Notes: generated by a model not told the origin, from the sequence alone. Numbered from the stretch's first letter, positions 28,291 through 37,543 are shown. The stretch: DNA of 64,000 nucleotides from Rhizobium sp. BK602 (GCF_014195095.1 NZ_JACIBC010000001.1:434001-498000), one strand, 5' to 3'. Numbers and translations: made by a program.

Positions 28291-29208
28291 TTGGCCCGCA
28301 GCTACAGTGTCTATGACGTATTCACCGACAGCCGATTGGCGGGCAATCCACTGGCGGTCATTTTCGATGCCGAGGGTCTGAGCGACGAGGCGATGCAGGC
28401 GATCGCCAAGGAGATGAACCTCTCCGAGACGGTCTTCGTTCTGCCGCCGCAAAATCCTACCCATACCGCGGCCTTGCGCATTTTCACTCCAGGCCGCGAA
28501 CTGCCTTTTGCCGGTCATCCAACCGTCGGAACGGCCATTGCCCTGGCTGAACGCGCCCATGCCATGCATGGCGGCGATGTCGATCTCGTCTCGGTGCTGG
28601 ACGAGCGGGTGGGGCCGGTGCGCTGTGCGATCCGGCTCAGGCAGAAAAGGGCAAGTTTCGCCGAGTTCGATCTGCCGCGAAAGTCGCAGCAGATCGTGCT
28701 GCCGCTCGACAAGGCTGATCTTGCCAATGCGCTCAGCCTGAAGATCACCGAGGTCGGTTTCGAGAATCACGTTCCCTCGATCTGGAGTGCCGGCGTGCCG
28801 TTCCTGCTGGTTCCGGTGCACGATCTTGGGGCGGCCGAGCGGCTGGAGTTCGATCCGCAGCTCTGGGAAAAGACGGCGCCCTTCGTGGATGGCGCGCTGG
28901 CCTCTGCTTTCGTCTACTGCCGTGGGGGAATCAATCACACGGCGAAATTCCATGCCCGGGTATTTCCGATCGGCATGGGCATTACCGAGGACCCGGCAAC
29001 AGGGTCGGCCGTGGCCGCCTTTTCCGGCGCGATCAACCACTTCGATCGGCTGACCGATGGCCATCATCCCTTGATCGTCGAACAGGGTATCGAGATGGGC
29101 CGCCCATCCTTTATCCACCTCCATATCGACGTCGATGGCGGCGAGATTGCCAATGCACGGATCGGCGGTCAGGCGGTTCGTATCGCAAGCGGAATCATTG
29201 AGCTTTGA
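28291..29208 (+). CDS. PhzF-family isomerase/epimerase-like protein
   Basis: 305 aa if the TTG at 28291 is used: GGAGG ends five bases before it, while the ATG at 28279 would leave GGAGG inside the gene. The family signature is clear: SVYDVFTDSRLAGNPLAVIF, the catalytic Glu in MNLSETVFV, FTPGRELPFAGHPTVGTA, and ITEDPATGSAVAAF. PhzF proteins share the diaminopimelate epimerase fold; outside phenazine producers the reaction is mostly unknown, and no phenazine genes are here. Confidence 0.88.
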   Translation: MARSYSVYDVFTDSRLAGNPLAVIFDAEGLSDEAMQAIAKEMNLSETVFVLPPQNPTHTAALRIFTPGRELPFAGHPTVGTAIALAERAHAMHGGDVDLVSVLDERVGPVRCAIRLRQKRASFAEFDLPRKSQQIVLPLDKADLANALSLKITEVGFENHVPSIWSAGVPFLLVPVHDLGAAERLEFDPQLWEKTAPFVDGALASAFVYCRGGINHTAKFHARVFPIGMGITEDPATGSAVAAFSGAINHFDRLTDGHHPLIVEQGIEMGRPSFIHLHIDVDGGEIANARIGGQAVRIASGIIEL

Positions 29209-29333
29209 TTTTTCAGGGTTTTTCCCGGTCTTCGAAATTTTTTTGACAAATAATCAAAGAAAATTCGTCTGGCCGCTGGACAATCAAACCGATCCTATTT
29301 ATATGCCCGGTCACGCCGCCAGCAAGCGGCTAC

Positions 29334-29409
<76 letters not shown>

Positions 29410-29499
29410 AATTCTCTCAGAATATCATTGCGATAGTGGCGCCAGTTAAAGCTGGCCGCCGGCGGCGGAAGCGCGAATTCGGGCTATTTGCCGTTACGA

Positions 29500-29853
29500 T
29501 TAACTCTCGTCATCGACGGATTGCTGGATGATCTTGATAGCGGCTTTCAGTGGCCGAAGATTTTCCGTCACCACCACCCAAATCACATCGTCCGCGATTT
29601 TATGGTATTCATGGCGCAGGACATTGCCAATGCCGCGTATCCTCTTCCATGGAACATCGGGAGCAAGGTTCAACAGCTCGTCGGGAATGTGACGGCAGGC
29701 TTCCGAAATGATTTCCAACGCCCGCTGTGTACCGAGGCGGAGCAGCCAATCACGCTCGAACTCCGCAAGGGACTTTCCGGCTGTATGGACTTCGACGCCC
29801 TCGATGGTTTCCAGAATTTCAGCCAGAACCGGCCCGACCCTGCGCTTGACCAT
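29500..29853 (-). CDS. HepT-like ribonuclease toxin (DUF86)
   Basis: 117 aa, all-helical HEPN fold. The catalytic HxY is in IRGIGNVLRHEYHKIADDVIW (here HEY, preceded by Arg), and RALEIISEACRHIPDELL is the typical second helix. In MntA-HepT systems this protein cuts RNA until AMPylated by the nucleotidyltransferase. Its start codon overlaps the antitoxin stop by one base. Confidence 0.88.
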   Translation of the reverse strand: MVKRRVGPVLAEILETIEGVEVHTAGKSLAEFERDWLLRLGTQRALEIISEACRHIPDELLNLAPDVPWKRIRGIGNVLRHEYHKIADDVIWVVVTENLRPLKAAIKIIQQSVDDES

Positions 29854-30149
29854 CAGAAAATACGGATGGCGGATTGTTCGATGTCGGTTCGCAGCATCGG
29901 GTGCAGACTGTTGCGGGTCGTAACGTCAACATCCACGGAAAGCTCTTCCTCCAGAAGCTGCTTAATCCCGACCAGATCGAGGAGCGAGAACCGCTTGGCC
30001 GGATCGTAATCAATGAACAGGTCAAGGTCACTGGACGCACGCGCTTCATCACGGACGGTCGAGCCGAAAAGATACAGGGCCGTAGCGCCCATATCCTTGA
30101 TGGCATCGGCGTGCTGTTGAAGCTTCTGAATGGCATCGGTTCGGTTCAT
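29853..30149 (-). CDS. MNT-type nucleotidyltransferase antitoxin (MntA)
   Basis: 98 aa minimal nucleotidyltransferase. The GS-x10-DxD signature is complete: LFGSTVRDEARASSDLDLFI; a third carboxylate lies in VDVDVTTRN. Such antitoxins inactivate HepT by attaching AMP to its active-site Tyr. First gene of the pair, lying with HepT on the strand opposite to the tRNA-Lys gene and downstream of it, a common place for acquired modules. Confidence 0.88.
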   Translation of the reverse strand: MNRTDAIQKLQQHADAIKDMGATALYLFGSTVRDEARASSDLDLFIDYDPAKRFSLLDLVGIKQLLEEELSVDVDVTTRNSLHPMLRTDIEQSAIRIF

Positions 30150-30327
30150 GGCGATAGCTTATAGCAATTCGCGCAAGGCATCCACCTTCATCGTTTTGAC
30201 GGGTTGCCGGTTTCGTTCTTCGGAAACCTCATCGCAAAGGCTCCCCTAGGAACGGGTGACGATAGGCGTCGACATTCGATCGATGTCGTAGCCTTCCTTC
30301 GCTATCTGACATTGCGTCAGCGCCCGC

Positions 30328-30432
30328 CTAATGCCTCTTGTGGCCGCCTTCCATCATGCTGAAGACGAAGATGACTGCCAGAAGCAGCAGCAGCATATAG
30401 TCGAAAGGGGTCAGCAGGTGCAGCAGTTCCAT
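30328..30432 (-). CDS. 34-residue single-span membrane peptide
   Basis: A short reading frame with a textbook ribosome site (GGGAGGAG, seven bases before the ATG). The product begins MELLHLLTPFDYMLLLLL, continues with a hydrophobic AVIFVFSMM, and ends with a basic GGHKRH tail: one membrane span with the C-terminus probably in the cytoplasm. It resembles small subunits of larger membrane complexes but matches none that I recognise. The 303 bases from here to the next gene hold no other gene I can support. Confidence 0.6.
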   Translation of the reverse strand: MELLHLLTPFDYMLLLLLAVIFVFSMMEGGHKRH

Positions 30433-30735
30433 GATGTTTCTCCTCCCAGAGAACATGAACCAGAACAATTATTAGTATGTTCTTTTATTTGGTGTATGCC
30501 AAGATTTTTACATCCTGCGGTGCAATAACCTTGTTGTGCGTGGCACAAACAACTGTTTGATTGCAAAGGCAATATTGCCGTCAAGGCCATCGCATTCGCC
30601 CTTAGGAACCATTGGGCGGCTCACGGCCTTCTATTGTCAATAAATTTTATGGAGTATATTGCTGTGCTCCGGAGCATGCGCGGTTGGCGGCGATGCGTTC
30701 ATCGGCGTGATCGGTCGGTTTGGAAGGATTTGGCG

Positions 30736-32199
30736 ATGACCACTTATTCTCACGATCCATCGCATGGTCAGCCCGTGATTGCCATTATCGGCGGCGGCGT
30801 CTCGGGCGCGGCGGTCGCTTTTCATCTGCTGCGGGGCCAGCGGCTGCGGCCCGGCCAGCTCTTCATCTTCGAACCGCGCGAGAGGCTGGGAGCCGGGCTT
30901 GCCTACGACTCACAGGACCCCGCCCATCGCATCAATGTGCCGGCGGCGAAGATGAGCCTGCTTCCCGACGATATCGAGCATTTCCAGCGCTGGCTGAAGG
31001 AGCGCGATGCGCTTGCCGGCGACGAGACGGCCGTTGCGGCGAATGGCAACCTGTTTCCGCGACGCGCATTGTTCGGCCGCTACATCAACAGCATGCTGCA
31101 GCCTTACATCGATGACGGAAGCGTCACCCATGTCGCGGACAGGGCCACCGACGTTCGGCGCTCCGGCGAGCGCTGGGTGATCCGGGGCGAGGGCGGAAGG
31201 CGCGTGGAGGCCGATCTCCTGATCATCGCCACCAGCCACCCGTCGCCGCTGCCGCCCCAGGTCCTGTCGCGCGCGCTCGATGGCCATCCACGTTTCATTG
31301 CCGATCCGACGCGGCCGGATGTGCTCGCCGCCATTCGCGCCGACGACCGCGTGCTCGTGGTCGGCAACGGGCTGACCTCTGCCGACGTGATCGCATCGCT
31401 TGATCTGCGTGGTCACAAGGGGCCGGTGACGGCGATATCGAGGCATGGCTTGCGGTCTCGCGGTCATGCCGCGGCAAAGCAGGAGCCTTTCGGCGATTTC
31501 GTCAGCCGCCCATCCAGAACGGCGCTTGAATTGCTGCGCCGGGTGCGCGCCACGATCCGTGAAGCCGAAGGCCAGGGATGGAGCTGGCATGCGGTCATCG
31601 ATCAGGTGCGCGCGCAAGGACAGGATCTGTGGCGGGCAATGCCACTTCAGGAGCGCCGGCGCGTCGTGCGACATTTGCGGCCCTTCTGGGATGTGCATCG
31701 TTTCCGGGTCGCGCCGCAGGTGGAGGCCGTCAGCGAGGGGGCTATCCGGTCGGGCCGGCTGGAGGTTCTCGCCGCTTCCGTCGAGGCCGTTACCACGAGC
31801 GGCGGCGCGATCGACTGCACACTGCGCCTCGGCCGTTCGGCGGGCAGCGTCGATCGCCAATTCGATGCGGTGGTGGTGACCACCGGGCCGGGCCATCGCG
31901 GCATTCTGGAGACGCAAGGCTGGATCGGCGCGCTCGCGGAAGCGGGCTATCTCGCCATCGACGCGACGCGCCTCGGCCTTGCCTGCAATACCGCGTCGCA
32001 GGCGCTGGGCGCCGACGGAGCGCTCGCGCCGTCCTTGTTCATCTCCGGGCCGTTAGCGCGGGGCACGTTCGGCGAGTTGATGGGCCTTCCTGAAGTGGTG
32101 GAGCATGCGGTCTTCGTCGCGGGGCAGGTGGCGGCGGCGCTCGCCGACCATGAAAAGCGCCGGCAAGGCCGGACTGAAATCGGCATCAGCGCCGCGTAA
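30736..32199 (+). CDS. FAD/NAD(P)-binding protein (PF13454-like)
   Basis: 487 aa from MTTYS at 30736 (GGAAGGA upstream). N-terminal FAD motif IAIIGGGVSGAAVAFHLL, then FEPRERLGAGLAYDSQDPAHRINVPA, the second Rossmann VLVVGNGLTSADVIASL, and a C-terminal FISGPLARGTFGELMGLPEV. It belongs to the FAD-NAD(P)-binding group related to HpnW/LuxR-linked oxidoreductases of unknown substrate. It is a distant paralog of the protein at 35299-36714 (shared INVPA/LNSR-like motif, GGxFPR segment, RHGLRSRGH versus RRGFLPQSH, QGWSW versus SGQSW). Confidence 0.75.
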   Translation: MTTYSHDPSHGQPVIAIIGGGVSGAAVAFHLLRGQRLRPGQLFIFEPRERLGAGLAYDSQDPAHRINVPAAKMSLLPDDIEHFQRWLKERDALAGDETAVAANGNLFPRRALFGRYINSMLQPYIDDGSVTHVADRATDVRRSGERWVIRGEGGRRVEADLLIIATSHPSPLPPQVLSRALDGHPRFIADPTRPDVLAAIRADDRVLVVGNGLTSADVIASLDLRGHKGPVTAISRHGLRSRGHAAAKQEPFGDFVSRPSRTALELLRRVRATIREAEGQGWSWHAVIDQVRAQGQDLWRAMPLQERRRVVRHLRPFWDVHRFRVAPQVEAVSEGAIRSGRLEVLAASVEAVTTSGGAIDCTLRLGRSAGSVDRQFDAVVVTTGPGHRGILETQGWIGALAEAGYLAIDATRLGLACNTASQALGADGALAPSLFISGPLARGTFGELMGLPEVVEHAVFVAGQVAAALADHEKRRQGRTEIGISAA

Positions 32200-32226
32200 A
32201 GGCAAGAAAAACTGCAAAAACGTTGC

Positions 32227-32247
32227 TTAGGCGATACATTTGCCTAA
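32227..32247. promoter_or_regulatory. Inverted repeat upstream of the Rrf2 gene
   Basis: TTAGGC-N9-GCCTAA has perfect six-base arms, about 157 bases upstream of the Rrf2 start and directly after the FAD protein gene. A related string GCGCCTAATTTCTATA occurs in the promoter region of the SfnB-like gene near 34208-34222, so GCCTAA(A)TTT may be a shared site. Confidence 0.4.
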
Positions 32248-32403
32248 ATTTACGCATATAAACTATACAATTTGTGAGTTATCGTCTTGTTCGTCAAAGA
32301 CCGTGGTATTACTTCCATGGCCAATGATGACAGGATCGGCGGCTGAGTCTCGATCGATCATGCCGGGCTCCCAACAATCGAACTTGCAGTAAAGCGGATA
32401 GCT

Positions 32404-32874
32404 ATGCTCACGAAAAAAGGAAAATACGGGTTGAAGGCGCTGGTGGATCTGGCGCGCCTCGCACCGGGCGAAACTGCGTTCATCAACGACATAGCTTCGC
32501 GCAACAATATCCCGAAGAAATTCCTCGACACGATCCTGCTGGAATTGCGCAATGCCGGCGTGCTGCGCTCTAAGAAGGGGCCAGGCGGCGGCTATTCGCT
32601 GTCGCGCCCCGCCACCGACATTCGCATCGGCCATGTCATCCGCACGCTCGACGGCCCGCTCGCGCCGATCCGCTGTGCTAGCCGCACGGCCTACGAGGCC
32701 TGCGACGATTGCGCCGATCCGGAACGCTGTCATGTCAGGCGCTCCATGACGGAAGTCCGTGATGCGATCGCCGACATTCTCGACAATATGACGCTGGAAC
32801 AGTTCGTCGCCGGCGGTGGCGCCGGCATCGAGGTCGAAGAGCGGGAAGACTATCGCGCTTCGAACATCGGGTAA
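32404..32874 (+). CDS. Rrf2-family regulator with Cys-rich segment
   Basis: 156 aa. Winged helix: YGLKALVDLARLAPGETAFINDIASRNNIPKKFLDTILLELRNAGVLRSKKGPGGGYSLSRP. Four cysteines lie in IRCASRTAYEACDDCADPERC (spacing C-x8-C-x2-C-x5-C), different from IscR's three but suited to an Fe-S cluster or thiol sensing. Convergent with the SfnB-like gene; probable role in sulfur or cysteine control is inference from context. Confidence 0.87.
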   Translation: MLTKKGKYGLKALVDLARLAPGETAFINDIASRNNIPKKFLDTILLELRNAGVLRSKKGPGGGYSLSRPATDIRIGHVIRTLDGPLAPIRCASRTAYEACDDCADPERCHVRRSMTEVRDAIADILDNMTLEQFVAGGGAGIEVEEREDYRASNIG

Positions 32875-32900
32875 CCGCCTGCCACACCACGTTTGATTTG

Positions 32901-32930
32901 ACCGCCGGTCTCCAGGGCCGGCGGTTTGCG
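32901..32930. terminator. Terminator hairpin between Rrf2 and SfnB-like genes
   Basis: ACCGCCGG-N9-CCGGCGGT, a perfect eight-pair stem, followed on the plus strand by TTTGCGTTT. It serves the Rrf2 gene and may also stop the convergent SfnB-like gene. Confidence 0.75.
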
Positions 32931-32942
32931 TTTGGGCTGGCC

Positions 32943-34151
32943 TCATCCCCCTGGTGGCGTGACGCCGTTCAGATGATAGTTGCCGACGAGATGATGTTTC
33001 CAGCGCACGGGCTCCTGCAGCGTGTGGGCGCGGGCGTTGCGCCAATGGCGGTCCAGATTGAGGCCGATGCGTGTGGAAGACGTGCCGGCGAGTTCGAACA
33101 ATGTGTTCGATGCCTCCATGGCGATTTCCGCGGTCAATGTTTTCGCGGCGGCGGCTGCGAGCGCGGCATCGATCACATGATCCTCGCTCGGATTGATCTG
33201 GGCGATGTCGATCTTTCGGCCGGCCCGGTCGAGCGTAGCGGCGGCGGCCTCGATGCGGATGGCGATCTCGCCGATCCGGGCGATGGTCAACGGATCGTCG
33301 GCGGCGCGCTCGACGCCGCTGTTCATCCAGGGGCGGGCGCTGTTCTTCACGAACTCCACGGTTTCGGCGAAGGCTGCCCGCGCAATGCCGAGATCGATGG
33401 CGGCATGGATGATCTGTCCCAGCAGGCTTATGGTCGTGGGCGTCTCCATGCTCTTCGGATACGGAATGACGGCATCCGCGCTGACATGGACATTGTGCAG
33501 CATGGTCGTTCCGCCGCCTGCCGTACGCTGGCCGAAGCCGTCCCAATCGTCGATGATCTGCACGCCTTCGGTGCCGCGCGGCACCAGCGATATGCTGAGA
33601 TTGTCGCTGTTATCGAGCGCCAGGATCGCCAGCCAGTCGGCAAACAGCGCTCCGGCGGCGCAGAGCTTGCGGCCGTTGATGCGATGGCCCAGGCCATCGG
33701 ATGCCAGCCGGGTTCCATATTGACCGGCCGTCCTGATGCCCGGCTCGCAAAGCGCGCTGCCGAAACGATCGCCGGCCAGCGCCCGGGCGAAGAAGGCGCT
33801 CTGTTGTGCCTCGCTGCCGTTGCTGCGCAAAACCTCGAGAACATGGAGATGGTTCTGCGCGATCTCGGCGATCGAGGGATCGGCTTCGGCGAGAATGGCA
33901 ATGACTTCGGCCAGAACGGAATTGGAGATGTCGAGCCCGTCATAGTCCGAGGGCGTGGTGATGCCGAGCAGGCCGGATTGGGACAGAGCGTCCACTTCCT
34001 CATAGGGCAGCACGCGGTTGATGTCGCGTTCGCTTGCCTGCTGCAGGTAGCGCGCGGCGAGCGACCGGGCGATCTGCAAGGCTTCCTCTTCGCTTTGAAT
34101 ACGGTGCGCGGGCGGCCTGACGTGCTCGTGCAACTGCGAAACAGTTCCCAT
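32943..34151 (-). CDS. SfnB-like flavin-dependent sulfur-acquisition oxidoreductase (acyl-CoA dehydrogenase fold)
   Basis: 402 aa. Acyl-CoA dehydrogenase architecture: helical N-domain (ARSLAARYLQQASERDINRVLPYEEVDALSQSGLLGITTPSDYDGL), a middle beta domain (RFGSALCEPGIRTAGQYGTRLASDG and INGRKLCAAGALFADW), and a C-terminal helix bundle ending in DRHWRNARAHTLQEPVRWKHHLVGNYHLNG. The latter RNARxHxLxDPxxxK stretch characterises the SfnB/DszC/desulfurisation monooxygenase group, which uses FMNH2 to attack sulfones or sulfur heterocycles. The substrate is unknown. Confidence 0.83.
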   Translation of the reverse strand: MGTVSQLHEHVRPPAHRIQSEEEALQIARSLAARYLQQASERDINRVLPYEEVDALSQSGLLGITTPSDYDGLDISNSVLAEVIAILAEADPSIAEIAQNHLHVLEVLRSNGSEAQQSAFFARALAGDRFGSALCEPGIRTAGQYGTRLASDGLGHRINGRKLCAAGALFADWLAILALDNSDNLSISLVPRGTEGVQIIDDWDGFGQRTAGGGTTMLHNVHVSADAVIPYPKSMETPTTISLLGQIIHAAIDLGIARAAFAETVEFVKNSARPWMNSGVERAADDPLTIARIGEIAIRIEAAAATLDRAGRKIDIAQINPSEDHVIDAALAAAAAKTLTAEIAMEASNTLFELAGTSSTRIGLNLDRHWRNARAHTLQEPVRWKHHLVGNYHLNGVTPPGG

Positions 34152-34344
34152 CCATCACTCCATCGGCCGGTGGCATATCAGTGACTTAACGGTTCTAGCT
34201 CGATAAGCGCCTAATTTCTATAGAACTACTTTACATTAGATTTTCTTTGCTTATCCGGATTTTCTTAGCTGGTCATAATAGGCGCCGAATGGAGAAATTG
34301 TAAGCGCGGCCGATAGGCCGTGAATTGCCATCCAGGAGAGCGCC

Positions 34345-34941
34345 ATGGTCGCGACACTGATCGTTCCCGGTTTGAACGGCTCCGCCGAGGGTCACTGGCA
34401 GCGCCATTGGGCGCGCGATCGCGCCGCAACCATCGTTCGTCAGGCATCCTGGTCGAGGCCGGTGCTGAAGGATTGGCTGGCGGCCCTGGAAAGCGAGCTG
34501 GAGCGGGTGGGCGAAGCCTGGCTCGTCACCCATAGTCTCGGTTGCCTGCTTGCCGCAAATCTGGCGGGCCGGCCGGCCGCGCGCCGCGTGAAGGGGGCCT
34601 TTCTCGTGGCTCCCTGCGATCTCGAGCGGACGGAGAGACTGCATCCCGCTGTCGTCGATTTCGGAACCTTGCCGGCTATGGCCTTGCCGTTCCCCAACCT
34701 CGTCGTCGGCAGCCATGACGACCCCTACATGGATTTCGCCGAGCTTCGCCAGCGCGCTACGTGCTGGGGCAGCGAGTTGCACGATCTCGGTGATGCTGGA
34801 CATGTCAATATTGCCAGCGGTTTCGGGCGTTGGCCGCAGGGCTACCAATTGTTCGACGCCTTCACCAGGCGGGTCGAAAATCGGGTGAAGGAGCGGGCGA
34901 GCCGGCCGTTGCACGACGTCTTGTGTCCGGCCATGTCGTAG
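34345..34941 (+). CDS. RBBP9/YdeN-type serine alpha/beta-hydrolase
   Basis: 198 aa; ATG preceded by AGGAGAG. Begins TLIVPGLNGSAEGHWQRHW (oxyanion-hole Gly-Leu region); nucleophile Ser in WLVTHSLGCLLA; acid Asp in VVGSHDDPY; catalytic His in LGDAGHVNIASGFGRWPQG. All three triad residues are present. Members of this family hydrolyse small esters. Divergent from the SfnB-like gene. Confidence 0.88.
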   Translation: MVATLIVPGLNGSAEGHWQRHWARDRAATIVRQASWSRPVLKDWLAALESELERVGEAWLVTHSLGCLLAANLAGRPAARRVKGAFLVAPCDLERTERLHPAVVDFGTLPAMALPFPNLVVGSHDDPYMDFAELRQRATCWGSELHDLGDAGHVNIASGFGRWPQGYQLFDAFTRRVENRVKERASRPLHDVLCPAMS

Positions 34942-35298
34942 GCGCTGTTCCCTGCCGAAAACCGCCGGTCGCAAGAAACCGCTTGCTACCGGCGCATTTT
35001 CGCGCTTTCATATACGACTAAATAAGTAGACAATAACAACAACCACATTCCGTCGAGCGATGCGCTCGAGCATGCAGGTTGACGAAGGGATCAGGTTTCC
35101 GTGTTTGGGCGGGAACCCGCCGGAAGCCCCCGGAGAGGGCGCTTTCGGGGTTTGAGGACGTAAGCGACCCTTGTGTGTTTGCGGGCGCGGTGCTCTGGCG
35201 GCCCATGTCGGCCGGTTGCGGGCACCAGATTCATCGGCAAAGTTTCAGTATGCCCTTAGAAAAGCATGATCGACCACCTTTCGCCCCCAGGAGTTGAT
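34942..35298. other. 357-base gap with hairpin-rich sequence, no convincing gene
   Basis: From about 35095 the sequence can form several hairpins, for example GGCGG-GAAC-CCGCC, then GAAGC-CCCC paired with GGG-CGCTTTC. A frame across 35079-35297 is open on the plus strand but has no ribosome site. Could be a leader or small RNA of the following gene, a decayed repeat, or neither. Confidence 0.3.
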
Positions 35299-36714
35299 AT
35301 GACGGTTCAGGGATTGTTTTCCGCCAGGGCAAATGCCTCGGCATCGACCTACGCAATACCGCGCATTGCCGTTATCGGCCGCGGCTTTTCCGGCATGATG
35401 ACGGCGATCGCACTGATGAAGACCATGCGGACGCCGTTTCACCTGCAGCTCTTCGATCCCAATTCCAGCGTCAGCGGCGGTCAGGCCCTGGCCTCCGGCC
35501 ATAGCAGCGAAATTCTCAACAGCCGCGTGCGCGATCTCTCGGTATCTGCCGGCGATCCCGACGATTTCAACGACTGGCTCTGCAGCAATGCCGCCTTTCG
35601 CAGCGCCGTGCCAGCGGCGATCCCCGGCTTTCTGCAAATCTTCGTGCCGAAGAGCATTTTCAGCGATTACGTCTATCAGCGCTTCTCCGAAGCCTTGTCC
35701 TCCCGCCGCGACATCACCGTGCAGGTCAGCAGCGAGACGGTGACCGGTATCCGCCGGGGCCGGGGAGACCGTTTCCTGGTGGAGAGTGCCAGCGCCCCCA
35801 ATCCCCTGTTCGACATGGTGATGCTGGCGACCGGCTATGGCGTTTCGGCTGACGAACCGCAGAGTGGTGAGCCGGTGGCGATGCCGACAGCGGTGCGGGC
35901 GCGCCGCCTCGTATCGCGTCCGCATACGGTCTTGCTGGGCAGCGGGCTGCGCGTCGTCGACCGGCTGCTGCAGATGCGCGACAATGGTTATGCGGGCCAG
36001 ATCACCATCGTTTCCCGGCGTGGTTTCCTGCCGCAGAGCCACACCCGCAGCAATGCCGATCCGGTGTTTCCCGCCGAGGCGATGCCCGGCAATCTCAGTG
36101 ACATCATCCGTTTCATCCGCGGCGCCTGCCAGGAGGCGGAGGCAAGCGGACAGAGCTGGCAATCCGTCATGAACGGCCTGCGCAAGCATGCGCGGTCGCT
36201 CTGGCGTTCCTTGCCGGCCGGGCAGAAGCAGCAATTCAACCGCCATCTTCGCGCGCTTTACGACAGTCACCGCAATCGCTTGCCCGAGGCGTTGCATGTC
36301 CGACTGCAGCAGGAGCTGGCCGAAGGCAACACAGTGCTGCGTCGCGGGCATTTCCAACGGCGCACGCCGACCGGCCTGACGATGCGGCCCGCCGGCCAGC
36401 AGGAGATCGAGCAGATCTACGCCGACGAGGTGATCGACTGCCGCTGCCAGGAGCCCGACCTCGATGCGCCGTTGATGCGCAGCCTGATCGATGCCGGTCT
36501 CGCCATGCCGGACGAGCTGGGTCTCGGTCTGGCCGTGGAGGCCACGGGGGCTCTTTCCGTGGATGGCCGGACCATCGATGGGCTATTTGCCATCGGGCCG
36601 CTCGGCCTGGGCAGCCTGCCGGATATCGACCTGGTGCCGGAGATCGTCTCGCAGGCCTATGCCGCCGCCGAAGGCGTGGCGACCCGGTTCTATCCGCAGT
36701 GCAAGGCTGTGTGA
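35299..36714 (+). CDS. FAD/NAD(P)-binding protein, second paralog
   Basis: 471 aa from the ATG at 35299 (AGGAG six bases upstream), rather than the ATG at 35266. FAD motif IAVIGRGFSGMMTAIAL, then FDPNSSVSGGQALASGHSSEILNSRV, middle MLATGYGVS, second Rossmann HTVLLGSGLRVVDRLLQM, and C-terminal FAIGPLGLGSLPDIDLVPEI. Same family as the protein at 30736-32199 but diverged. Likely a cytoplasmic flavoprotein oxidoreductase; no electron acceptor or substrate is evident. Confidence 0.72.
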   Translation: MTVQGLFSARANASASTYAIPRIAVIGRGFSGMMTAIALMKTMRTPFHLQLFDPNSSVSGGQALASGHSSEILNSRVRDLSVSAGDPDDFNDWLCSNAAFRSAVPAAIPGFLQIFVPKSIFSDYVYQRFSEALSSRRDITVQVSSETVTGIRRGRGDRFLVESASAPNPLFDMVMLATGYGVSADEPQSGEPVAMPTAVRARRLVSRPHTVLLGSGLRVVDRLLQMRDNGYAGQITIVSRRGFLPQSHTRSNADPVFPAEAMPGNLSDIIRFIRGACQEAEASGQSWQSVMNGLRKHARSLWRSLPAGQKQQFNRHLRALYDSHRNRLPEALHVRLQQELAEGNTVLRRGHFQRRTPTGLTMRPAGQQEIEQIYADEVIDCRCQEPDLDAPLMRSLIDAGLAMPDELGLGLAVEATGALSVDGRTIDGLFAIGPLGLGSLPDIDLVPEIVSQAYAAAEGVATRFYPQCKAV

Positions 36715-36807
36715 TTAATCTTGTCCCCGCACCAATGACGAACTTCGCCATTGCCGCCGCGCGCTAAGGGACCTATCTCCCCGCGAGTATTGTTGGGGAG
36801 ACGGGAT

Positions 36808-37368
36808 ATGGCGGGAAAGCCGATCGTGTGCACGCCGGAAGAGGTGTTGAGCTTCTGGTTTGAGGAATGCACCAGCGAGGACTGGTTCGGCTCGACCGTC
36901 GATCTCGATGACGAGATCGGCCGTCGGTTTCGCCATACGCATCTGGCTCTGGCCGCGGGCGTGACCGATCCCTGGCGAGCAACGCCGGCAAATCGGCTGG
37001 CCGCGATCATCGTCCTCGATCAATTCCCCCGCAATGTCTATCGCGGCACTCCGCTCGCTTTCGCCACCGATGGCTTGGCATTGCAGGAGGCGAAAGCTGC
37101 CCTGGAAGCTGGCGCGGACCGGGAAATGCCGGCGGAATGGCGAATATTCCTCTATTTGCCATTCGAACATGCCGAGAGCCTTGCCGAGCAGGATCGGGCC
37201 GTTGCGCTTTTTCAAGCGCTCGGCCTGGATGAGCAGATCGATTATGCGCTCCGGCACCGTGCCGTCATTGCCGCCTACGGTCGGTTTCCGCATCGCAATG
37301 CCATGCTGGGGCGCGTATCGACCGAGGCTGAGAAAGCGTATCTCGCCCAGCCGGGAGCGGGTTTCTGA
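36808..37368 (+). CDS. DUF924 family protein
   Basis: 186 aa from MAGKPIV, with GGGGAGA upstream. The DUF924 pattern is clear: EEVLSFWFEECTSEDWFGS, NRLAAIIVLDQFPRNVYRGTPLAFATDGLAL, and FLYLPFEHAESLAEQDRAVALF near the end. The fold is TPR-like; the role is unknown. It stands alone between the flavoprotein and the channel gene. Confidence 0.88.
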   Translation: MAGKPIVCTPEEVLSFWFEECTSEDWFGSTVDLDDEIGRRFRHTHLALAAGVTDPWRATPANRLAAIIVLDQFPRNVYRGTPLAFATDGLALQEAKAALEAGADREMPAEWRIFLYLPFEHAESLAEQDRAVALFQALGLDEQIDYALRHRAVIAAYGRFPHRNAMLGRVSTEAEKAYLAQPGAGF

Positions 37369-37543
37369 GGGGATAAAGGCGGCAGATGCCTTTCTGTCGC
37401 CTTTCTTTGCCTTACAAGGCTTACGCGAGGGGCTATGAAATGCGCAATCGCAGTATAGGTGGATTTCGTTCTTTCATTTCTTCCGCGCGGCGAATCCGTT
37501 TACTCAAGCCGCCAGCGATTTTATCCGCGACGAGGAGCTTTGC

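Noticed and set aside
35079..35297. Short plus-strand frame as a gene
   Set aside because: No ribosome site, and the product has no recognisable features.
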